From assembly GCA_000507305.1 (NCBI GenBank), contig DF239755.1, forward strand, positions 62,001 to 126,000: 64,000 bases of DNA, given 5' to 3'. The translations under genes and the position numbers were made by a program. Below the pieces are notes generated by a model that did no database searches, was not told where the DNA came from, and saw nothing but the letters and a program-made list of their open reading frames with translations. This DNA comes from Breviolum minutum Mf 1.05b.01. Taxonomy: Eukaryota > Sar > Dinophyceae > Suessiales > Symbiodiniaceae. Shown here one piece after another: positions 55,211 to 64,000 of the stretch (its first letter is position 1; each line of letters begins with the position of its first letter).

Positions 55211-55284
55211 TTCAATCAATACATCACGGAGATGTGCCCGTGCCCCTGACTTTTAGACATGGGTTTTGTATATCTCAAGAATGA

Positions 55285-55536
55285 GTGACCCTGAAGTCTA
55301 TTGGCTTCGCAGCAAATAAGGGCATTTCTAGGAGACCCTGTGACTTTGACATATTCAGATTGAGGCTCAGTGAATATTACAAAGTGGCTGAAGAGCAAGA
55401 AGATTCACAAGAAGCACTTTTGGCACTTACCAAGGGACAAGAACGGGTCCGGCGTCAATGCTTCTTGCTTCAACCAACGCATTCTGGGAAGAAACTATGT
55501 GAAACGGTTGATGGTTCAGAAATGAGGAGGTTGTAG
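55285..55536 (+). CDS. Coding candidate, charged helix
   Basis: Part of the frame reads FRLRLSEYYKVAEEQEDSQE, then ALLALTKGQERVRRQ: highly charged, coiled-coil-like. No splice site is clear. Confidence 0.33.
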   Translation: MTLKSIGFAANKGISRRPCDFDIFRLRLSEYYKVAEEQEDSQEALLALTKGQERVRRQCFLLQPTHSGKKLCETVDGSEMRRL

Positions 55537-56735
55537 TGGTTGGGCTTGGTAGTTAATGCCCCTAGTTTTTGCAGGGTTTTTATACCTCCCGGGTGTTTAA
55601 CAGGATTTCTAAATCAACAAAGTTATATGTTTCATGTGAGGAAAGCTCACCACTTGACGATCCATCATGTTTGTCCTGGAAGAATTGACATTTGACCTAT
55701 GTGAAGTACTGTTCTTACATGTTGTCCGCCATTTGGTGATGTTTTTTGTGTGAACGAGTGGTAGTTGTTTGATTCCAACCTCTTTCCCTTGGCAAAAGAG
55801 AGGAAGGAACACATAATTCACAGCATCCCGCCTGATGCGATCCCGGTATACTGAACTTGACATAAGTTGGCACGATTTGTTTTGGAGTATGCCCGAATTG
55901 CAAAATATTTGATATCATGAATGAGGTGATGCCGACTTAATCACACAAATCACACAAGGTTTCATAGTTTTCAGATGCAACATTTCAGCCATCAACAGCA
56001 CCTCATGATATCAACTTGATCAAGGGTCACGTTGTTATCATCATATTTCCCTAGTGGTAGTTGATATTCTGAGACTCCTCGATGTTGTTCCGCCAGGTTG
56101 GGGTTATATCTCACATGTGACGCTCTCTGTCAGTGTGGGTACCGTCACTTGGTGGAGAAAGTGGACGAAATCCTTGAGGGCTTTCAGTCATGTGAATCCA
56201 TGAGTCATTAAATGGGAGCCATTTTTTTTCTTGAGGGGGGGATCAAAGAATGCAAATCTGTAATAGTGATTTTGACGGTTTTTGCCGAAAAAAGACTGCT
56301 TGTTTGGGTTGGCAAGATTATTATCCAGTGCAAATCCGGGATGAGTGAATGTCAACTCTGACAACGTGCAATTTGGTGGTGGTGTTCATTTAAGTTTTAG
56401 TAGCAATTTGCATTACTTAGTTGGGAGACTCCCATGTACTTGGACAGACATTGGTTTATAGATCTGGAGTTTCGCACTATCTGACTATCTCAAACAAAAA
56501 CATATGCAACCAATTTGAACACTTCGCGAAATAGTTGTTGCCCTTCCAAATCGAAAGTACACTTAGAGAAGCCAAAAGCTGCTGGAAGACTTGGCTTTTT
56601 TGAAGCATCAAATTTTGAAGCATCAGCCTTCGCTTGGATGATACGCGTGTCTTAACTAGCTATGTTTATTGCACGTGCATTTGGGGTTACCAAACCCTGT
56701 AATGGTGGGTAAATAATCAATCTCATTATTTTTGA

Positions 56736-56999
56736 ATGAATAGAATCCTAAAGCCTTCACTATCCACTGTTGACAATGCTTTGGCATTGCCCAACATATG
56801 CATGTCCTGGATCATGTTAAACTTATCTTATCAATCAGCTACAGTATCAAAAGTAGATGACGGAAGTCCCATATTTTTTGGGGACAGTACCCTAAACAGT
56901 TACCAATCTGGAATCTTCGGCCCCAGCCATGGTGTAGTTAGGTGGAACAATGTTTATGATAGTTATCGAAACCACTCAGCAAAGACCGGTAAGCAATAA
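56736..56999 (+). CDS. Coding candidate
   Basis: 87 codons: SYQSATVSKVDDGSPIFFGD, then STLNSYQSGIFGPSHGVVRW and NNVYDSYRNHS, ending near a GTAAGC at 56989. A 38-base GT...AG stretch (56989-57026) separates it from the next + frame, but the phases do not give a long joined reading. Confidence 0.28.
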   Translation: MNRILKPSLSTVDNALALPNICMSWIMLNLSYQSATVSKVDDGSPIFFGDSTLNSYQSGIFGPSHGVVRWNNVYDSYRNHSAKTGKQ

Positions 57000-57032
57000 G
57001 CAAGGCTCAAAACCGATCCCCAACAGACATAG

Positions 57033-57336
57033 ATGTGGACAAGTACCAAGCAGCTGGTACCCCATAAGGGACACCCAAACTTTGATGATGTTTGGGGAAC
57101 CTCAACTCTGACTAGACACTCATTTGTACAATCTAATCGGTTTATGTCCCCCATGACCATGACCACCCATGACAAATATGTCTCCGGTTTCCAGATGGTG
57201 GTGGTGTCTAACGACCAAGCCTTTGATGATGCATTTGCCCTTCACAATTCCGCAGACTTCTCGTTTCTTGGAGCATGTCATGGTTCGGAGTTGTTCAGAC
57301 TGTTGATTCAGCCTGGCATGATAAGGTTATCATTGT
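57033..57336 (+). CDS. Coding candidate before a CAT repeat
   Basis: Reads HPNFDDVWGTSTLTRHSFVQ and later VVVSNDQAFDDAFALHNSAD, SFLGACHGSELFRLL, then enters the microsatellite as poly-Ser. The repeat is probably outside the exon. Confidence 0.3.
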
Positions 57337-57359
57337 CGTCATCATCGTCATCATCATCG

Positions 57360-57407
<48 letters not shown>

Positions 57408-57436
57408 CCATCACCATCACCATCACCATCACCATA
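57337..57436 (+). repeat. (CAT)n/(CAC)n microsatellite
   Basis: About 100 bases: CGTCAT mixtures, a pure CATCAT run, then CACCAT alternation. Confidence 0.97.
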
Positions 57437-57539
57437 GCCATCCATCATGATCAGCACGATCATGTCCGTCACCGTGTTTTGTTTGTTTATGTCTTACTTG
57501 TCTATGTCATGTACATGTTTGTTGTGGTCGAGGTTTAAG

Positions 57540-58850
57540 TCAGTATCATCATAGCGAGACTCTCAACGTGTTCAATCATAAACACAAGATCCACCTGATC
57601 AACAGATGCAGATCATGCTTCGTATGTTTATCCGTTTTAGTCATTTGTTCCACATGCATCGGGTCCGACAGCGATGACTGGTGGTGAATCAACTTTGAGG
57701 TTGTTGTTAAAGGTCTCTTTTGTAGTTCCAGCTGTACATATTCTCGCTTCTCGGCATGTTGAGAGTGGAGGTGTCCTGTGAACAGTACATGGATACATGA
57801 TGCGGTCGGGATGTAAGGGAAATCCCAAGTCTTGAAACAGCTGCCAACAAATGATGGGACAGTTTGGTGATATGATGAACTTAATGTAATATCAACTGGA
57901 AACATTTTTGGGGTTGCAGAATTTTGGATGATGTCCTGTCAATTTCTTATGGTAGCATGACCAGCTTACTGAAAGGGTTTGTCCCCAATACTATTATTGG
58001 GCAAACAGTGGATAGCTATAGTCATCACTTCTTGAAAGGATTCAAGACAGCGTACTGAAAGCTGGGGTGAATTGGCACAGAAAATGATTGTTATGACATT
58101 TTGATTTTTGCTAAAACCCATTTCACTGCAGAATGGGATTCACATCGAATTGGAATCCTAGAGGTTGATTCGGACAGAAGCCAAAAGATGAAACTAGTGC
58201 CTTAGCAATGGATCCTTAACCAAGCTGACCATGGGAGGTACTGCAACCAGCTTGTGTACTTCATATGACTTCAGGAATCTTAAAGTGAATCACTCAATTC
58301 AAAGATATAGATATAGTTTGCAGATTAGAAGATACAGTAATAGTATGATAGTACAATATCACTTCATGATTACATAATAAATCAATATATGTGAGAATTA
58401 TTGTCGTTTTTCGTGGTCTGTTTCTTTGTGTGCTTCCCCCTTTTCTCCAAGTTTTTTTTTCGTATGACTCGGATTTTCAATGGAGCACAAGTCTTTTCCC
58501 CAGTTCTTAAGGTCTGAGTCTAAGTCCTTCAAAGTTGCTGTTTTTGTTGGCCGCGTTTTAGGTGATGTGAAAGAACCCTCATGTCACACCTGGGTACTGC
58601 AGACTGCACAACTCAACTTCCCCCAAGTCCTATGGACCACCCCTAGTGACATCTTAGTGACTATGCATTGGATGATTCATAGATGACATATTCCAGTAGT
58701 GATTGACCAGGGATAGTAATAATCTCATGTTTAAAGAGCCAATCAGTATAAGAAGTCACCATTATTGGACAGAAATGAGTCACTATGAAGCAGGCTATTT
58801 GCACATCAAGTATATGTTCATTTCGTTTGAACCCTTCAACAGATCAAAGT
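57540..58850. other. No supported gene
   Basis: Antisense frame 57576-57905 and + frame 58480-58686 lack motifs. TTTCACTGCAG at 58130 is a fair acceptor before a short frame (GILEVDSDRSQKMKL). Confidence 0.35.
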
Positions 58851-58859
58851 GTGTATCCT

Positions 58860-59045
58860 TCTTTTTCATGCATGGCTGTTGGGGTGTCACCAACGTCGCC
58901 CCTTGGAATCAGTTGTTGTGTGGCGGTCCCTACGTCATGGCCAATGGCAAAGCCACCATTTCGCAGCAAAGCGAGTTCTGCGTGTGGCGCCGGAAGCGGC
59001 GACGTGGCTCGGCGTTGCGCACCCTGAAACGAACATACCCCTTGG
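58860..59045. other. GC-rich island, coding frame unclear
   Basis: About 185 bases much richer in GC and CpG than the rest. All three + frames and one - frame are open across most of it (for example + GGPYVMANGKATISQQ, - ELALLRNGGFAIGHDVG). It is probably an exon or part of a mobile element; I cannot choose strand or frame. Confidence 0.5.
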
Positions 59046-59061
59046 AAATAGGCCTTCCATG

Positions 59062-59106
59062 ACCTTCCCAATAAGAAATTTCATCTTCCAAACATCCATT
59101 TTTCAG
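59062..59106 (-). repeat. Dispersed repeat family 2, copy 4
   Basis: ACCTTCCCAATAAGAAATTT, then CATCTTCCAAACATCCATTT; followed by GGGGCTATCTTAGTTTTAGG, whose inverse (CCTCCCTGAGAGTAACATAG) appears at 17591. Confidence 0.55.
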
Positions 59107-59149
59107 GGGCTATCTTAGTTTTAGGGAGGGTACATAATTAAAAAGATGT

Positions 59150-59700
59150 AATTAGTATAGAACATATTAGAAGTTCAAACTCTGATGTCAGGATCTTTTG
59201 GCTGAATGAGAACTGGGCACTGGGTAGAATCTTTCTCAGGGAGCTGGAAATATATATATTTGAGAAGGTCCAGTGTGGCAGTTTCCGCTGCCCCATCTCC
59301 AACAGAGCATGGGGAATAGATTCAAGTCGGGTGAGTATCAAAACCCAAAGCCAACTCAAACAGCTTGCCACCCAAAAATAATCTAAAAACTTGACACCTT
59401 GTACCTTAAAAAATTCAAGGAGGGGTTCCACTTGTGCCCCAAGAAAAACTTTACCTTCGGATGGCAACTGTTGTAAGCTTACCTTGCAAAGCTACCAAGG
59501 GAAACGTATACGAAGCTTCCAATGGAATTAGGAAGCTAGTGGGAAGCTAAAGAATCCGTGGAAGTTTTTGTGAAACGGAATTGGATGTCAACAGCAACTT
59601 GACAGTATTTGGGAATATGGCAATTCAGCCAATGTACTCAAGAATGCTGCTATAGAACGTGAAGCTTAGATAAATCAGAATCATTGATATGCTTGCATAC
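59150..59700. other. No supported gene
   Basis: One antisense frame (59138-59467) without motif. GAAGCTT-like words recur at 59510-59550 (AAGCTTCCAATGG, GGAAGCTAGTGG, GGAAGCTAAAG). Confidence 0.35.
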
Positions 59701-59720
59701 ATCTGGTGAACAAAAATTAA

Positions 59721-59915
59721 AGAAAACTCATTATTTCAAGAGCTTCAGTATCTTTAATTGAACCTTCAAAGCTGTTTGCAGTTGACGCTGACTTTTCAGA
59801 TACGCAGAACATGGATCCGGGATGGTTTGAAAAAGTGCTGGACCTTTCAGAACGTGGCATCACCGTACAGGACCTTGTTTTTTCCCATGAGGCGAACGTA
59901 GGGGGAGATGTTTGA
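59721..59915 (+). CDS. Coding candidate
   Basis: 64 codons; the 3' part reads NMDPGWFEKVLDLSERGITV, then QDLVFSHEANVGGDV and TGA. GCTGTTTGCAG at 59780 or GACTTTTCAG at 59799 may be the acceptor. It is acidic, soluble and GC-richer than its flanks. It starts a cluster of + strand candidates with short intervals (59.7-61.9 kb). Not recognised. The 79-codon antisense frame is likely a shadow. Confidence 0.4.
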   Translation, partial: RKLIISRASVSLIEPSKLFAVDADFSDTQNMDPGWFEKVLDLSERGITVQDLVFSHEANVGGDV

Positions 59916-60018
59916 ACGGGAAAAGATGGGGGTTGGTCAGACGATAGTTGAAACATGTTGCATCATGTTAGGCGATTCTTTGGCATATTAAATAATTAGC
60001 AACATTTTTGTTGTTTGG

Positions 60019-60264
60019 GTGAGAGATGGTGAGAGTAATATGTCAGAAATTCAAGATTGGAAAGGGGTCATGCCCCCCAAACGCCAAGATTCTCAAAGAT
60101 ATCCACGTACTATGAGATTCTGTAGGATGTCCACGAAACTTTTAGAAAATCAGAAGCTCTTCAGCACCCCGACCCCACCCCCAGTGAGAGCCCTGAAATT
60201 TAGGGTCCTGGATGATAAATTTCCAAATATATTTATCGTTTCCAAGTTGCTCTTAGGCGATTAA
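60019..60264 (+). CDS. Coding candidate, basic
   Basis: Reads SEIQDWKGVMPPKRQDSQRY, PRTMRFCRMSTKLLENQKLF, then STPTPPPVRALKFRVLDDKF. Basic and proline-rich. No clear splice sites; part of the cluster above. Confidence 0.3.
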   Translation: MRDGESNMSEIQDWKGVMPPKRQDSQRYPRTMRFCRMSTKLLENQKLFSTPTPPPVRALKFRVLDDKFPNIFIVSKLLLGD

Positions 60265-60443
60265 TAACTAGGATTCGCCGAAATTACCACCATATCAAGG
60301 CAACAAACTTGATGAAGTTGCTGCTGATTTTGAGTTATTTGGTCATCATTTTGTAGTCCTTCGGCTGGTAGTACAGCGACCCTGAGTAGAAGGGAATACA
60401 TGCTGTTTCTATAAATCCTCGGCATCAGCTTTGCATTTGACAG

Positions 60444-60513
60444 TGGATGGTCATGACCCCGGATTGGCATAATCATTTCTTGACCGACGTTGATTTGGAA
60501 TTTTCTTCTCAGG
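60444..60513 (+). CDS. Exon candidate, first of a phased chain
   Basis: Lies between CAGCTTTGCATTTGACAG and GTGAGA. It reads WMVMTPDWHNHFLTDVDLEF, then SSQ, leaving in phase 1. The next candidate begins with CT, completing GCT and keeping the frame open. A 117-codon antisense frame overlaps. Confidence 0.42.
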
Positions 60514-60570
60514 GTGAGATCACCGTTTGCTTCTTCGCTGTTTGTTTCACACTTCTGAAATTCTACAGCT

Positions 60571-60653
60571 TCTAAAACGCACCATATAGGGCGGGCCATT
60601 ACCAAAAATAGCATAATGCTTGGTGTGTCTATGACATCATTGGGAATTTACGT
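60571..60653 (+). CDS. Exon candidate, second of a phased chain
   Basis: TTCTGAAATTCTACAG precedes it; a GTACGT donor follows at 60654. It reads SKTHHIGRAITKNSIMLGVS, then MTSLGIY, leaving in phase 0. The intron before it would be 57 bases. Confidence 0.4.
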
Positions 60654-60703
60654 ACGTAAATGTATATATTCGATAGCCATATATCCCGAAGCTTGCTGCA
60701 GGA

Positions 60704-60875
60704 CTTGTTGCGCTTCTATGGACGTTTGGGTAAGGAGAGCTGGACGTTAGGAAAAGGTCAGGATAAACAAAACAGAGTTCATTGGGTCATTAAGAACCTG
60801 GAAAAGGCATCTTGGGGTTGTTTTTTTGGGTCAGTTGTGTGGGGGGCAAAAACTACCATTGGTTATAGGGAGTAT
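60704..60875 (+). CDS. Exon candidate, third of a phased chain
   Basis: AAGCTTGCTGCAG precedes DLLRFYGRLGKESWTLGKGQ, then DKQNRVHWVIKNLEKAS; an inner GTAAGG at 60732 could end it after ten codons. The intron before it would be 50 bases (GTACGT...CTGCAG), phase 0. Basic; family unknown. Confidence 0.38.
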
Positions 60876-61273
60876 TAAAATTTCAAAACTTATTGTGGAA
60901 GGAACCAGTGTTATGAACATTTCGAAGTGATTGAACTTGTTTTTGTTCAAAAACAGGAGAATCTTTGTTGATCCAAAAAGTACTTATGATGCTTTCAAGA
61001 AAAATACATGTGATGCCACCGTAAAGCTGGGAAGTTCCAACCATAGTTTGATTGGGTCCCAGTAACTCCACCCAGACTGCACCCTTGTCATGGAAGAGAA
61101 AGGTTGGTGCATGTACTTAAATTGCATGTAAAAAAAATAGGGTGAATTGTGAACCTTTTTTCCAATATGATGTTTCTTTTCGGAAATAAAAGACAACAAA
61201 AGTGTACTTGACGGGTTTATACTTCTCAATTTTTTTCTAGCAAGCTATCGGGCACTCTAGCAAATTGTGACTC

Positions 61274-61393
61274 ATGTTGAGTCAGGACCTCATGCCGCAT
61301 TATGACCCTGCTGTTGCTTGGGCGAATGAGATTCATTGGGTCCAAGATGTTTGGGGTTCAAGAGTGTGTACGTTACCGTTGTATCCACCGTGA
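61274..61393 (+). CDS. Coding candidate
   Basis: Reads LMPHYDPAVAWANEIHWVQD, then VWGSRVCTLPLYPP and TGA. GTTGAGTCAG is a possible acceptor. Rich in aromatic residues; not recognised. Confidence 0.32.
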   Translation: MLSQDLMPHYDPAVAWANEIHWVQDVWGSRVCTLPLYPP

Positions 61394-61462
61394 ATGTACA
61401 TTGAGAAGTAAGTATCAAGAAAACATACCGTAGCAGGATTGGAATCTTTAGTAGGAAAATAG

Positions 61463-61603
61463 AAATCATATTTACATCTACTTCATTTCATGGTGGATGT
61501 CACAGCTATGTTTGTTGAGATAACGGATTTTACAGCGGTTGGGTCGAGATGGCTTTTGTTATCGGGATTTTATGAAGATATCAGATATGGCGTTTGGAAG
61601 TAA
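61463..61603 (+). CDS. Coding candidate
   Basis: Reads MVDVTAMFVEITDFTAVGSR, then WLLLSGFYEDIRYGVW, ending at a GTAAGC donor (61600) where the frame also stops. ACGGATTTTACAG at 61535 is an alternative acceptor within it. Confidence 0.35.
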   Translation, partial: KSYLHLLHFMVDVTAMFVEITDFTAVGSRWLLLSGFYEDIRYGVWK

Positions 61604-61684
61604 GCGAAGCGACATCAACAAGTCTTTTCATGAGCAGGTTATGCATCTCATAGTCTAATAGTTTCAAAGTCTTGCAGATTTTTT

Positions 61685-61891
61685 TTGGTCAATCTTGCTG
61701 ATAGTCCGCTTCTTGTTTCCAATTGTCCTCCAAGAAAGAGGCCACACAGCTGTATTTGCATGGGATTTTTTGAGGCCTCGTGCTATCTCAGCTCAAAACG
61801 TAGGGTTTTTAGAGGAATTCCTTCCATCATAGCTCCAGTTGAGATTATCGAAATCTTTGAATTTGCAAAACCCATAGTGTTCCGTTCCTAG
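61685..61891 (+). CDS. Coding candidate
   Basis: Follows TCTTGCAG and a T-run; reads DSPLLVSNCPPRKRPHSCIC, then GIPSIIAPVEIIEIFEFAKP. No motif recognised. Confidence 0.27.
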   Translation: MVNLADSPLLVSNCPPRKRPHSCICMGFFEASCYLSSKRRVFRGIPSIIAPVEIIEIFEFAKPIVFRS

Positions 61892-61989
61892 ACACTGCGA
61901 TGGGATCGCCTTGTTCTGCTCAACTGAGTAAAACCCATTCAGATGGCACCTTTCCATCTGGTGGAATTATCATGACTTGAAATGACCCC

Positions 61990-62970
61990 ACCCCATAGAA
62001 ATCTATATGTACGTATATATAATATATATTACATATATGATGTTATTTATAATGCATTTAATTACATGATTCATTTTTCGTTTCGATAATATATAACATC
62101 CTGTTGTCACCTTTATGTGTCGATTATGCCATGGAAGTGCAAGTCCAACCAAAGCAACTTACCAAACAATCCCAATGATGGATGCTCTTTGTGTAATTTT
62201 TTGTTGCCATACAAACTGATGAAAACATGCCAAACAAATGGTGGTTACTATAGTTTAGGATCAGGAAAATCTTCTGCAATGTTAGGGCATGGTGATTTAC
62301 TGGTAAGGAAAGATAATGAATTGGCCAGATAACATGGAGCTACAACAATTTCACTCGAAGCTCAGCAACAGTCCCAAGGTCCATACCACACGCGATGTGG
62401 TGCGATTGGCCATTATCCCAGCCACACGAGACATGTCAAAGTAGTTGGGGATCAGGAAGTGATTTTTGTTGGCAGGAAAACTTACGGAAAAACTTTTGCA
62501 AGCGTGACTTTGTGATTGTGGTGTCAGGAAAGCACTTAGGAGTTGTTGTTTTCAGATGCGCAAAAAGGATGTATATGATTGTTGGGTGCTGGTGTCAGAT
62601 TTTGCTATTTGAAATCTATAGAGTCTCATGCCAAATCTTGGATGTGATTTGTGCATTCAATTATCAGAATGGATGGCCAAATTCAAATCAAATTGATGTA
62701 AAATCAAGCGGAGTTCAGGCCAGTTGTTTTCAGATCTTTTGGTGTAATATCCAAAACATTCCACAGATATGTTTTTAGATTATTCCATGGGGCTGGTGTG
62801 TTTACCTATTGTACCCTAAAATCAATATCGGTGGATAGATAAACTTTGGTGTATCCCAGTCTCATGAAGAGTCAAAAAGATCCTCTCATCGGTACCAGGG
62901 TCTCTTATCAATCTTAACATTCCCATGGCATCCCATGGCATAGTGCGACTGGGAAAGACCCAGTGCAGAT
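61990..62970. other. No well-supported gene
   Basis: 62259-62302 (SGKSSAMLGHGDLL) lies between TATAGTTTAG and GTAAGG and may be a short exon; it is not a Walker A motif. A 127-codon + frame (62395-62778) is Cys/Trp-rich without a known domain. Confidence 0.3.
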
Positions 62971-63026
62971 TTATATTTATACGTATATGTATTTATATAT
63001 ACATATACATATATATATATATATAC
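62971..63026. repeat. TA-rich microsatellite
   Basis: Alternating TATA/CATA units; the Tyr/Ile-rich translation is meaningless. Confidence 0.93.
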
Positions 63027-63069
63027 TTAGACTTGTGCATATATTTATACACGCATACATTTACAAGCT

Positions 63070-64000
63070 GATTGATTTTAAAGGGAGAGGATCTAATGCC
63101 CACTCAGCCCAAGAATATGGCGTTCTTGAGGGATATGAGCAGCTTAGCATCAATCTGTCCATTTTTTGTGTGGCTTTCCCAGAGCCCATGTTTCATCCAA
63201 CAAAAACAAAGGACATACTGGTCGTGCCTATGCGCAAGATGTATCACAAGGAGAACCTGTGAAGGCGCCACAGAGACATTGATGGTTGGGAATATTGACG
63301 AATGGATGGAGGTCAGTGGTTGAAGATCTTGTTGATAAACAAAAATCTGGTTGGAAGCAGTTGGGATGGTAGTTACACACTATCAGCTGGGGCAGACAGG
63401 GTTTTGTTCTGTCTTATCTTTATAAATGTCTATAGTTCCTACTTGACCTCAGTATTGTTTTCTTGGTTCAACTTCTTCACACCACATCTCGCTGCCAATC
63501 TGAGATCCCAACCTCCAACAGAAATGATTTTTTGGGAAACCTGGAACCATGGATCCATGAAAAAGTATGGAAGTTGTTCACTGTTTTTTGGCACCCAAGA
63601 GGTCATTGCAACACTGCTTTTTCAAGAAAAATAAAATCCAGAAAAAAAAAGCAGCAAACGAATCAATTTGCATTGAAATCATCATTCTGAACATACAAAC
63701 TAGACAAGTGACTTCAGAGAAGGCATTTGCAGCTGCAAAATGTATATTTTCGATTAGCCAGGTTACGGGGGATACTCACACATATTTTTGCCGAATTTGT
63801 CACTCCAAAAAGCTTGATATCCCTATATAAATATACGTATATGTATATATATCCACCCAGCTAAGGTCCCCTCATCTTTGATTTTTTCCCTTGGAGTGAT
63901 TAGTTGGACCCACCCACCGACAGGATTTTGAAGATGTAAAGTCCAACTAATCATTTTAAGTGAATCTAAGGTTGTTTCAGCACACCTTTGGAACACACCC
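63070..64000. other. Open frames without family assignment
   Basis: A + frame at 63060-63262 (GRGSNAHSAQEYGVLEGYEQ, LSINLSIFCVAFPEPMFHPT) overlaps another; 63302-63634 is open for 110 codons. None is supported by splice sites. 63820-63850 is TA-rich and the last 150 bases show nothing. Confidence 0.3.

Noticed and set aside
62259-62302. GSGKSS as a Walker A P-loop
   Set aside because: The required Gly four residues before GKS is absent and no other ATPase motif is near.
63361-63414. WDGSYTLSAGADR as a WD40 blade fragment
   Set aside because: It resembles a WD40 strand for about 12 residues, but no GH or WD dipeptide or second blade follows.

Overview
This window reads as nuclear DNA of a eukaryote with small, scattered exons. 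It looks roughly 40% G+C by eye (not counted). There are no operons, Shine-Dalgarno sites, rRNA, convincing tRNA or CRISPR array. It has many triplet and TA microsatellites, short foldback repeats, and GT...AG pairs around short open segments. One base is ambiguous (N at 21704). The best guess is an alveolate-type protist, perhaps a dinoflagellate: single HEAT repeats on tiny exons, all on one strand, fit that group. No spliced-leader sequence or lineage-specific gene confirms it.

Coding content. The firmest signal is about a dozen HEAT (Armadillo-like helical) repeat segments on the + strand between 0.77 and 13.5 kb. Each encodes about one repeat and several are flanked by plausible splice sites (best at 773-879, 9353-9424, 11929-12119 and 13307-13483). 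An ankyrin-like half repeat lies at 457-510 and a SAP-like segment at 22418-22723. Further right there are + strand exon candidates supported by splice sites, matching phases or CpG-rich composition. The strongest are 25586-25951, 33314-33588, 53874-53956 and a phase-compatible chain at 59.7-60.9 kb. No complete gene model is possible from sequence alone, and I cannot say whether this is one very long gene, several same-strand genes or partly decayed copies.

Caution on ORF length. At this composition about 6% of random codons are stops, so dozens of 45-90 codon ORFs are expected by chance on each strand. ORFs of 100-149 codons do occur antisense here. Length alone was therefore not used as evidence, and confidences for non-HEAT segments are kept low.

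Repeats. Two related dispersed families of about 45-105 bp recur across the window; one has CCTGGGAACTAAC-type inverted ends. A third family carries the core GATCCAATTTGAC. A 64-bp pair lies in opposite orientation at 19.5 and 39.6 kb. Four strong isolated foldbacks lie at 13.0, 31.2, 43.4 and 44.7 kb. An unusual island of GGCTAAAG/TTGGCGAAAG motifs lies at 45.7-46.3 kb with a distant relative at 21.8 kb.
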